From Hemileia vastatrix (lineage: Eukaryota > Basidiomycota > Pucciniomycetes > Pucciniales > Zaghouaniaceae), in NCBI GenBank assembly GCA_030280995.1, contig JASXTE010000001.1, positions 31,801,700 to 31,865,699 of the forward strand: a DNA stretch of 64,000 nucleotides, in the 5' to 3' direction. Positions 52,017 through 62,276 of the stretch are shown here, one piece after another. The translations under genes and the position numbers were made by a program. The notes beneath the pieces were generated by a model that was given only the letters and a program-made list of their open reading frames with translations, ran no database searches and was not told where the DNA came from. Every line of letters begins with the position of its first letter. Position 1 is the first letter of the stretch.

Positions 52017-55000
52017 ATGTGTGACAACAATGACATTGTAAGTAATAAGGCAAAACCTTATAACTTAAGAACTAGAGCTGAAAGACCTGTTACAGGACAT
52101 TCAAATGGAGGGTCAAGAATCACCAGTAACAATAAACAACACCCCACCAATGTCCATGGAGGAAAAGAAAAAGCTCTTAAAACAAATGTCAATAAAGAAG
52201 TCCAAAAACACCTTACAAGAGCAAATTCACTCCCTCTCAACCCTACTGAATACACTAACAATAAGAGTAAACAATATGTTAGACCAGATCAACAATCTGG
52301 AGAAAAGGGTGGCACAGGGCTTTATAGAAGTCAACCAGGCTCTAGTGGATATAAGGTCTCATCAACAACCAGTGGCACCAAATACCACAGCAACACCTCC
52401 AGTCCCAGAAGAGGACCAAAAGATAACTGTAAGCAAATGGAAGTGGGATTGGTATGCCCAAAACTACAACAGTCCTCCTCAACAGGGATCCAGCAGTCAC
52501 CCTTACAGGGGAAAGCCAAGGAGAGGCAGGGGAAATGGAATAAGACTGTGGTAAGTCATCCATCTTCTCAAGATCAATTATATAATCCTAACAATCAATT
52601 ACTTATAGGTAATGAAATTGATAGAGAGTTATTGGATATAATTGATAAGGATTTAAAAAATTATTCATTTGAAAATAACATGTTAGACTTGTCATTAAAT
52701 GAGGACAATGTACATAGTTTTATTGATCACCAGGAAAATACTATTAATATAAAAATGGAATCAAATGAATTAAAAATTGACCCTGATGATGAATCTTCTG
52801 AATTGGAAACAGAAAAAATTGAATATTTTCTAAAAGAAAATCCAATGGAATCAAAAATAATTAGTAAATTATTATTAAGAATTGAAAAATTGGAAGAATT
52901 CTCTAGAGAGTCCAACAATAATACGGAAAGTGTATTATTAAACATCACACAATCATTGAGTAAAACAGCCAATAAGTTAAAAGTTATTGAGAATTCAAAT
53001 AATGAATTGATCAATGAAAACAAAAGATTAAATTCTGAGATTAAAAATTTAGAAATTAAATTAGAATATTCTCAGAATATTATGGCCACCATAGAGGGAC
53101 GTGTAAAATTGTCTTTTTCAAATGTAAATGATACCTTAACTCATGTACCTGTGATAAAAGATAGGTTACAAAGAGTAGAAAGTGAAGTAGCTAACATTTT
53201 GAAAAATACTGAAACAATAAAGGATAATACCTCTTATGTAGGAAGAGTACCAGTTTTTATGAAACACTCTGATGATAAACCAATGATGGAACATGAACAT
53301 AGTGTCATTGGCTCTGAGAATATAAAATCAGTAAAAGATGAAATAAATGATCATCTTTCTAAAGTAATTGAATTACTCAATATTCCTCAGGTTAGGGAAG
53401 TAAAAACTAGCCAAAAGAACTGGCATAAGTTAGATCAGTACCCTTCTTTTGACGGGGATTCAAAATATGATTGGCAACAATTCATAGAAAGAATTGATAA
53501 CTTAAATTTTTCATACAAATTACCTGATGAAGAAATTACTTCAAAGTTAATATCTTTATTTACAGATGTGGCCTTATTATGGTTTGAATCTGTATTGAGT
53601 GAGGGAATTAATTACTCCTGGAATGAATGGAAGGCACTAATTGAAAGGCAATTTGGTGGCCCAAAATTTAGAATCACTCAACAAAGATTGTATGAAAAGG
53701 CCAGATATAATCCAAATGCTGGAGATAAACCCATGGTCTTCTTAATGAATTTAATAAAAATCATGAAAGCTATGGATCCAAAAATGGATTATGAAGAGTG
53801 GAATGAAAAAATAATATACAAGTTGCCTATATCAGTTAGAGACATTATTGTAGCTAGAACTGAAACTATCAGAGACACCTCTGGATTCATTAATATATGC
53901 AATGAGATATTATTAAACCACAAGTATGAAACCAAGTATAGTAATTACAGACAAAGTGTTGACGTGGTAAAGCCTACTACAAGTAAGTTACCAGTGGAAA
54001 AGAAAAAACCTTCAGCTCCCCTTGTCCCTAAGAGACAAGAAAATAACACTTGTTACAAATGTAATGAACCTTGGGTTAAGGGTCACACGTGTAATAAGAG
54101 AATAAATGTTATTGAAACCTCACAAAATTCTGAACCTAGTAATCAAGAAGATGAGAATGTGGAATCTAGTGAGGATTGCAAAAGTAACATATCTTACAGT
54201 GATGATGAAAATAAGATATTTGTATTAGAACAGGATATAATGTTCCTGAATGATGCTATACCTCATACAGACACATCTTTAAATTCCATAGAGGAAGCTG
54301 AAATAATTAAAGATGTATCTCATGACACTTACAAAATAGCACCTATCAGAGCACCTATTATCATATGTGGAAAAGAAATGAATGCCATTCTTGACACTGG
54401 GGCTGCAGGTAGTGTAGTTTCACTTAATACATTAATGAAACTTGATAGTAAGTACCAGGAAAAACTAGAACCTGTTCAGACAAAGAACTGGAGGGGTTTT
54501 GGTTCAGTATTAAATCCAATTGGCAAATAAAAAACTGCTGTATTCTTTAAATATAATAATGGATATGTTAGAGCAGTTTGTGAATTTGTAGTAATGGATA
54601 ATAATAATTGTAGTGATTGGTTTATTATTGGCAATGATTTATTGACAAAATTTGGCATTAAACTAGATCCTGCAAACAGTTGTTTCACCATAGGCGTAAA
54701 TGGTAAAAGAAAATTCAAAATATGTTCTGAAAATTCTGTATATGCCATTTCTCCTAGAGAAGAACAACTGCAAGGTGGAAGAACCACCAATGAAGTGGGT
54801 GAATTGGAAAATGAAATCCAAAAGGCCTCTTTCAGTCCTCAACTCTCAAAAATTGAAGAAGAAGATATTTTGAGATTGATTAAATCATATCCTATGGCAT
54901 TTGCTCATGGTTCAAATGAACTAGGATTGGTCAAAGACCATGAGATGAAAATCTCTCTAAGCTGTGATCTGGATAATATTCCTGGCAGCTTAAAAAAGAA

Positions 55001-57890
55001 ACCTTACCCAGCATCTCCTGCAAAAAGGAAAAATATTGAAGACAATATAAAAATGTTGTTGGAAATGGGTATTGTTGAAAAAGTGGACACAACACCTAAG
55101 TATTGTGTCATTTCACCAGTTTTAATCTCTTATGAAAAAGATAAGGCAAGATTATGCGGTGATTATAGAGCTCTGAATACATACACAGTAGATGATATTT
55201 ACCCTCTACCAAGGATAGCTTCTATCCATGCTACCTTACAAGGAGAAAAATATATTTCCTGTCTGGATGGGAACAAGGGTTACCACCTGATTCCTGTGGA
55301 AGGAAATTCTCAAAATTACTTATTAATAACCACACATATGGGTATATATAAGTATGTGAGAATGCCATTTGGCCCAATGAATGCACCTTCAGTCTTCCAA
55401 AAATTGATGGATAGTGTCTTTCATCAGGAAATGGTTGAAGGATGGCTATTGGTCTATATTGATGACATCATAGGGTTTTCAAAAACATATGATGAACATT
55501 TAAATCACCTGAAAAGAGTCTTTCAAAAAATGGATGAAATTAATATGACTATTGCATTAAAGAAATGTAAGTTTGGATTTCAATCCTTGAAAGTACTTGG
55601 ACATGTTGTATCTGGATTACAAATTTGTGTTGACCAGAATAAGGTGGCAGAAATTAAAAACATTGGGATACCTTAAAATGTAAAAGAGGTTCAAAGTTTT
55701 TTGGGTATGTGTGGATATTATAGACAATATATTAAAAATTACCAATCCATTGCAGCCCCTTTAACAACATTAATCAGGAAGAATGAGGCTTTCATTTGGA
55801 ATAATGAAAGATAACACGCCTTTAATAAATTAAAGGAATGTTTAATGTCAGCTCCAATATTGGGACTGCCAGATTTCACCCTACCTTTTATCTTGTACAC
55901 TGATGCAAGTTTCATAGGTTTAGGTGCTGCTTTACAGTAGAAACAGATCATAAATGGAAAATTATCTGAAGTAGTTATCTGTTATATATCCAGAACCTTA
56001 AGAAAAACAGAATTAAGGTATGGTGCCACACAGCTAGAATGTTTAGCCGTGGTGTGGGCTTTGGAGAAACTTCATTACTATCTGGAAGACCAGAAGTTTG
56101 AACTTATAACAGATTGCAGTGCAGTAAAATCATTACTAAACATGAAAACACCTAATAGGCACATGTTTAGATGGCAACTAGCTGTACAAGAGTACAGAGG
56201 AAGAATGACAATCACTCACAGAGCAGGAACATTGCATTCAAATGTGGATTTATTATCCAGAAGTCCTTTGCCAAATGATGCTGACAACCCAGCTTATGTA
56301 CCTGAAAATGAGGTTATACATATATTTGGGATTTATATAGTGGATTTAGAAGAAGAGTTTATGCAAACTATATTGTAAAATTATTCATCTGATAAAGATT
56401 TGTCTAAACTATCTACCATTCTTAATGATCCAACAAATGCCTCCATGGGTGCATTAATTAAAACCTTGCCTCCAAAGTATAAAAATGCGTTGGAAAAAGG
56501 TAAACTATCAATTGAAGATGGATATATATATTACAGGAAAAAGTTAAGCAATGTAATAGTAATACCACCTTCTATGAAAGAGTTAATGTTGAGTACTTGT
56601 CATGATGACATCTTAGCTGGTCATTTTGACTTTAATAAAACATTAACCAGAGTTAAAAATACAGCCTGGTGGATAAACATGAAAGAGGATGTACAAAAAT
56701 ACATTGAAACATGTGACTCTTGTCAGAAATCTAAAAGATTATCTGGGAAGAGGGCTGGGTTGTTACAACAAATAGAGCAGCCAAAAGCTCCATGGGAAAT
56801 TATAAACATGGATTTTGTAACTGGCTTGCCATTAGCAGGAAAAGAAAGTTTCAATTCTTGCTGGGTAATAGTGGATAGATTAAATAAAATGTGTAAGTTT
56901 ATCCCTACCCATAAAGAGGTATCTGCAAAAGACTTGGCATTACTATGGTGGACTCAGATGATGAATACTGCTGGGTTCCCCAAAGCCATAATCTCTGACA
57001 GAGACCCTAAATTTACTTCAGAGTTCTGGACATCTTTGATGGAAGTATCAGGTTGTCAATTAAAATTGTCTACAGCACACCATCCACAAACTGATGGGCT
57101 GGCTGAGAGGATGATACAAACTCTAGAAGACATGATCAGAAGATATTGTGCCTTTGGATTAGAATACAAAGACAATGAGAAATTCACACATGACTGGGTA
57201 ACATTAATTCCTGGCCTTGAATTTGCTTATAACAGCACAACTCATTCTGTAACAGAGAAGAAACCATTTGAACTCTGGCTGGGATACGTACCAAATACCC
57301 CAGTAAATCATTTAAATAAATTACCAAGGTTGGATATACACCCTGGCACTAAATCCTTTATTCATATGCAACAAATGTGTAGAAAGCATGCATAAGAATG
57401 CATCCAAAAAGCATTTGAATATGAAAAGAAAAGGTGGGACAAATCTCATAAAGAATTTGAATTCAAAAAGGGAGATGAAGTCCTCATATCAACACTATAT
57501 TTTAACTTACAAGGTAATGTTAAATTAAAGGATCCCTTTGTAGGACCTTTTGTAGTAAGTAAAATGGTTGGGAATAATGCAGTGGAAGTCATATTATATG
57601 CTCCATATGATAGGAAACATCCAGTTTTCCCTATCTCATTATTGAAACCTTACCATGCAAATGATCCTGACTTATTTCCAAAAAGAAAGGGAAGGCCTAA
57701 AAAGCAACCTGAAGAAATTTTGGAAAAAGCAGAGATTGAAAAAATACTCAAGAAAAGAATCCTTACTAAAGAAAAAGGAACTGAGTATTTACTAAGATTT
57801 AAAGGGAAATCAAATGAATTTTATAAATGGATACCTGAAAATGAAATTTCTAATTTATCCACCCTTCTTAAAAAATTTAAACAGAAATAA
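52017..57890 (+). pseudogene. Element C Gag-Pol polyprotein with chromodomain; six stops, no frameshift
   Basis: One frame of 1,958 codons, interrupted by stops at 54528 (TAA), 55674 (TAA), 55812 (TAA), 55938 (TAG), 56376 (TAA) and 57393 (TAA), with no indel shifting the frame. In B, four of these positions are Gln, one Tyr and one Asp. Gag has coiled-coil segments and a CYKCNEPWVKGHTC knuckle near 54050. The protease is LDTGAAGS near 54392, the RT YIDDI near 55458, and RNase H TDASF near 55900. The integrase has CDSCQ (56717), MDF (56810), SDRDP (56995) and AERM (57105). The chromodomain-like tail ends WIPENEI near 57845. It is closely related to B throughout. Confidence 0.93.
52105..52554 (+). 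CDS. +1-frame overlapping ORF inside gag of C, coiled-coil protein
   Basis: 149 codons from ATG 52105, in the +1 frame of gag. It shares MEGQ, MSMEEKKKLLK, IKKS, the QGF(I)EVNQAL block, KWKWDW and the Trp-stop within TGGTAAGT with the B ORF. Residues 35-85 form heptads (LNTLTIRVNNMLDQINNLEKR), a probable coiled coil. It stays open here although the Gag-Pol frame of the same element has six stops further downstream. The opposing gag frame is open too but low-complexity. The function is unknown. Confidence 0.62.
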   Translation: MEGQESPVTINNTPPMSMEEKKKLLKQMSIKKSKNTLQEQIHSLSTLLNTLTIRVNNMLDQINNLEKRVAQGFIEVNQALVDIRSHQQPVAPNTTATPPVPEEDQKITVSKWKWDWYAQNYNSPPQQGSSSHPYRGKPRRGRGNGIRLW

Positions 57891-58058
57891 ATTTCTTTTC
57901 AACCAGCTGAGGGGTTAAAAACCAGTACTCATAATATTTTATTATGTTTTATTTCTTTAAAGTTTAATCTTTAATGCTGCAGAATTATTCTGAATACCTA
58001 AAAATTACAAATTAATAAAATAAAATGTATAACTTATCATTTTTTTATTGTTTTTTTT
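57891..58058 (+). other. C 3' untranslated stretch
   Basis: An AT-rich stretch of about 170 bp between the pol stop and the polypurine tract, without a gene. Confidence 0.5.
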
Positions 58059-58069
58059 GGGTGGGCAAG
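58059..58069 (+). other. Polypurine tract of C
   Basis: GGGTGGGCAAG follows a T-run and directly abuts the 3' LTR, as in B. Confidence 0.72.
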
Positions 58070-59570
58070 TGTCAGCCTGTATATCTCCAGGACTGAGTAA
58101 AAAGTGATTATAAGTTATGTTAAACACATGAACTATACATGGGAACAATAAATAAGAGTACACAAATAGTATACATAAGTAAAATTATGATAATACACAA
58201 AAAATGCCATTATAACACCTTATATACACGCATATATCCACCTTTTATAAGTATTATGTACTTAATATTAAGTTGGAGTATGTTAGGGTAATCTTAAGAA
58301 CCTTAAGTATAAGGCTACATAATTTTTAAGTACACTTAAAGCTGTTATATTCATTGTTTTATGCAAAAAACAAGAAATGCGCTTTATTTCACTTAAAAGT
58401 TGACTATATGCGCTATAAAATTGAGAATATCAAAATTGCCCTTTGACAGATCAATTGGGCTCATTTAGAACTATTGATTTGGCTATTTAAATGCATGAAA
58501 ATAACATTTTTCAAATTTGGTGTTTTTTATGCCAGATATGGCTTTTGTGTACTGGCCACATACTGCCTGCTTTTTTCCCATGTGAATAGCTTCATTTTTA
58601 GCAAAGTTAGCCTTTTCAAACTATAATTACCCCACATTCTACGCCCACTGTGGAGAAACACACTAAAATAGGCGACAGGCGCTTATTTAGTGTCCTAGCT
58701 TAATTAATAATGCATTGACCTTGTTTATATGCACTAATTTCATTAATAACCTCACTCTTGGCACTTTATTTCATCACCACGCTTAAATTCGCCTAATTTT
58801 AGTCAAGGATTTACCCGTGCAAGCGCCTGCCAAGAACTGCATGTAGTTACCCCACATCTCACGCTCTTTTTTTAAGTTTTTGGGTGGTTTCTCAGTCAAT
58901 TTTGGTTATTTTTGAATGGGAATTTCATGTAGTATAATGTCAGGATTAGCCCCATTATTTCTACAGTAAATCCCCCTTATTATTAAGCTATTATTAACCT
59001 TAAAAAGTCCCCTTTAGTTTTTTATATCATTGTTTTATACGCATATACTCTCTTTTTGTCTTTTTCTTTAATTTTGATGGATCTCCCTTATTATTACAAT
59101 ATTTTGGCGGTTGTTACTTGTCTAATTATGTCATGGGTCTCTAGGGATGTTTATGGGAAGGTCTATTAGCTGTTTTGAGGCGTCATTAACTGTGTATTGG
59201 GTGGTATATCAAGGGATTTATTGGGGAACTCAGTGTGTATAAAAGGAGGAGGTTTTTGGGTCTTGTTTCTACATTCTTTATCATTACAATTGAACCAATA
59301 TAACCAAATAAATTTCAATACATATCAATTAGTACTTTTATAAGACTTTTGAATAGTATCTGAATTATATAATCTATTTTTCTACCAACTACAAAGATTG
59401 TAAGCCATATATAAGAATAGTGAGAATTATATTACTGAGACCTTTATATTTGACTATATTTTACAACTTAGTGGATTAAAACTACAGTATTCATATAGGA
59501 CCATTCAAATCTTCTAGACAACTGACTATTCAAGCTAGTTCATGTCTTTGTACTTGACCTTAGCCTGACA
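58070..59570 (+). repeat. 3' LTR of C
   Basis: 1,501 bp, uninterrupted, TGTCAGCC...CTGACA. The TATA box is at 59238-59244. It serves as the reference for the empty E target site (GGTATATCAAGGG near 59203-59215). Confidence 0.95.
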
Positions 59571-60397
59571 TTAATTATACCATTGTAATCCAAAATAACC
59601 ACTTACAACAAAAACTTAGATAAAAAAAATAAAATAAACAGAAAAAAACAAAAAAAATTATAATTAGTAATCAAAAAATCAAAAAAAAGAATAAAGTGAC
59701 TTACCTGGAGAGATGAGATGACAAAATGAATGAAACCAAATTGTTTGAGGGATGTTGGAGGAGAATAGGAAAAGGATATGAGGGTTGAATGAAAAAAAAA
59801 TCACTGACAAAATATGCGATTTCAGAAAATATGCGATTTCATGTTGAGCTGGTGAAAGAAAACCAATGAGCCATCCAAAAAAAAATTTCACCATAAATTC
59901 CAAAAAAAAATGAATATGCAACAAACCAAAATAACAACCCAAGTGAATGAAGTACACAAAGAGGACATTTGGAGAGTACAAAATGGTATGGGAAAAAAAG
60001 GGATGATGTGGCCAACATGTGGTTTTGAAAAAAAAATCATGTAAAAAGTGATGATTTGAGGTCAAAACTGACACCCATAGAAAAAAGATTAAGAAGTAGA
60101 AGAAATAAGTAAAAAAGAATGTAAACATGCCTGGTCAAAATATTGAAAATTTCAGGAAGGGGTGTGTGCCGAGGATTGATGGGTAGGTAGCGAGGAAGGT
60201 CAGTGTGTCACATGTGACAGGGATGGGGTAAGAAAGAAAGGGATGTTTTGTGGCCAAAATGTGGTTTTGAAAAAAAACGGGAAATAAGTGCTGATTTGAG
60301 GTCATAACTGACACCCTTTTTTGAAATAAGTGACTTTTTTGCAAAATTTAAGTGCTGATTTGTAAGTGCTGATTTGGTTTGAAATCCGTACTTAAGT
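59571..60397. other. Right interior of H2 with a direct repeat, no gene seen
   Basis: It begins with the TTAAT duplication of C. Two units of about 75-95 bp (to 60076 and to 60316) share GGATG...GTGGCCAA(C/A)ATGTGGTTTTGAAAA and GATTTGAGGTCA(A/T)AACTGACACCC. The second half resembles the transposon end, as if an end had been duplicated. Long minus-strand open frames here are Phe-rich and not convincing. Confidence 0.6.
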
Positions 60398-60428
60398 TAA
60401 GTGCGGATTTGCCAGAACTGACACCCCC
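60398..60428 (-). repeat. Right terminal inverted repeat of H2
   Basis: 31 bp ending CTGACACCCCC, the complement of 38450-38480 with one mismatch. AAGTGCTGATTT copies lie just inside. Confidence 0.8.
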
Positions 60429-60479
60429 TATTATTAGACTAACAACATTGAGAAATGAAATGTAGAGAAACATTAGCCC
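60429..60479 (-). repeat. A-type LTR fragment, right of H2
   Basis: It resembles A' LTR sequence around 37695-37735 (AACAACATTG...GAAATGTAGAGAAA). It continues 38269-38449 across H2 and is followed by the D2 LTR. Confidence 0.6.
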
Positions 60480-61614
60480 TGTCAGCCAGGCTATTCCAGG
60501 AGTCCAGTAAATGATATGTAACTTATAAAACCTGAAAGAGTGGGTAAGAATTGTATTTAATGAATATAACTTAATATTTTATTGCATAATGAAATTATAT
60601 AAGTATTTTATTATATACAAGTGTTACATTAAATTTATTGGTTATATAAATTTTCATATACAGTTAAATTGAACATAATATAATATATTCTACAAATAAG
60701 GGCGCATTTTTATGTATTTAATAATTATAAATTTATATTTAATTAATTGAAAAACATATATTATAATTATAAGTGTAAAATTGACTTATAATATATTTAA
60801 ATTAATTATTTAAATTTATATATTAAATAACACCTCTCATATAAAACAATAATTAATGACGCTTCTTTTGACCCTTAATTGTGTTAGAAAAAAAACCAAT
60901 AAATTAATTTATACTAAATTGAGATTAATTACATGTTTTGTTGCGTCAAAGTATTTTTTGCTTCACTTAAAATATCCTTTAATCAGACTGTACCATCTGT
61001 TTGGAATTATTTTTCTCATAGTTCCTATGTTCCAATCTTGTTCAGTTATTCACTATTTTCACTTACTGATTTGGGAATTAATGGCGGGAAAATTGGATTC
61101 TTAATTGGGGTTTTAATTATTTGTTTCATGTTTTTCTCTACATTGTTATGTTTCATTTACTCTTTGATATATTTGTTTTATTCTATTCTAATCATTGTAT
61201 TTACAAATATAGTAGCGCTTCAGAGGACCCATTGCCTATAAAAGGGCCTTGGATAATCCCCTGTAGCCTCATCACTTATTAAACACTCAACAAATTAAAT
61301 AACTATTTTATTACGTTTATATTTTTTTTATTAGTAATACAATTCTAATTAAAAGTCTATATAACAAATCAAAGGTTGCTTTAAGTCTGATAGTAATTAA
61401 AAGTGTTTGCCGCGCAGAACCCTTACATTGAATAATATTATTATTAATAAATTCTAAGTTTTTGTCATCTCTCAAAGTTTCTCGCCGTTGTTTTTCCCTC
61501 TTAAATAAATTAAATATATTATTACATATTATTTCTTTTATTTTCCCTTGTCCTCCTCCTTCTATCCTCCTTTTCTCCTATTTTTCTTACCTTCTTCTAG
61601 ACGACTAACCGACA
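60480..61614 (+). repeat. 5' LTR of D2
   Basis: 1,135 bp from TGTCAGCC to CCGACA. A TATA box is at 61237-61243 (CCTATAAAAGGGCC). It is related to the D1 LTRs at 22263 and 24197. Confidence 0.85.
61237..61243 (+). promoter_or_regulatory. TATA box in the D2 5' LTR
   Basis: TATAAAA is conserved with the two D1 LTRs, together with CGCTTCAGAGG just upstream. Confidence 0.62.
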
Positions 61615-61616
61615 AC

Positions 61617-61629
61617 TGGGGACCTTTCC
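61617..61629 (+). other. Putative primer-binding site of D2
   Basis: TGGGGACCTTTCC lies two bases after the LTR end, identical to C. Confidence 0.72.
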
Positions 61630-62276
61630 AAACGACGAACGACAAAACGCACGGACCACCTAGCAAAAAAGAAACTTTTGCCGCGACCGTGTTTCGAACT
61701 TGGGTTCGATTTCTTAGGTTTATATTATATTAATTTTTATATTATTTTGAAGTGATTTTTTGATCACTATAGTAAGTTCACCTTTGCACCTCTCACTCAT
61801 ATTACTATATTTTTACTGCAATAACAGTGATTGTGGCTTAATTGCTGATTCACTGAGTGTAAGTGTTCAATTATTAAAATTTTTTTTTCCTAGTTGACCA
61901 TTATAGAGTGTTAAATCCTCTTAGTCCTAGAAGAATTGACATTTTTATTAATACAAATTGAATTATTAAATTAATTTTTTTTATTATTAATTATTGTTAA
62001 TTTTGGTTGACTTAAAAGTACTTTGTGCTTAGTCCCAAATATATTGCCATATTTAATATTGGTAATTAATTGGTTGAATTAACTTGATTGTTATTCCCAA
62101 TTTAACCTTGCAATCCATTTTTTTTTAAATTAATTTTTTATAATTATTACTTTATATTGAAAAAATTTTTTTTCTATAATTTAATTAATAAAATTTTTTT
62201 ATTATTTGGAGCAATTATTGACTAACTTTTATTATTTTTTTAAAAATAAGAAGTAAATTAAAATCTTCCCACTAGT
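61630..62276 (+). other. Untranslated leader of D2
   Basis: About 650 AT-rich bases with no plausible gene. It aligns with 23374-24039 of D1. Confidence 0.6.

Larger units (their letters stand above)
41349..59570 (+). mobile_element. Ty3/gypsy chromovirus C, complete, carrying E in its 5' LTR
   Basis: Terminal TGTCAG...CTGACA with a 5-bp target duplication TTAAT (41344-41348 and 59571-59575). After removing E and its TATAT duplication, the 5' LTR is 1,140 + 361 = 1,501 bp, exactly the length of the 3' LTR, with about two dozen differences. It is a sister family of B, with similar Gag-Pol, primer-binding site and overlapping ORF. Gag-Pol is broken only by in-frame stops. Confidence 0.96.
38450..60428. 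mobile_element. PIF/Harbinger-like DNA transposon H2, split by chromovirus C
   Basis: Terminal inverted repeats of 31 bp lie at 38450-38480 and 60398-60428 (outermost bases GGGGG(T/G)(T/G)TCAG... and ...CTGACACCCCC). Repeated (T)AAGTG(C)GGATTT motifs lie inside both ends. Without C the element is about 3.7 kb. The flanks are the two halves of one A-type LTR, which supports a single insertion. It holds a transposase relic and a probable dioxygenase relic. TA or TTA next to the ends fits the family's preference, but I could not fix the exact target duplication. Confidence 0.7.

Noticed and set aside
52017..57890. Alternative genetic code reading TAA/TAG as Gln in C
   Set aside because: Two of six stops replace Tyr and Asp, and stops elsewhere (A, B, E) replace other residues. 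The presumed real ends also use TAA and TGA.
59679..60128. 149-codon minus-strand open frame, Phe- and His-rich
   Set aside because: Purine-rich plus strand gives an open but low-complexity minus frame. It overlaps transposon-end repeats and shows no protein-family motif.
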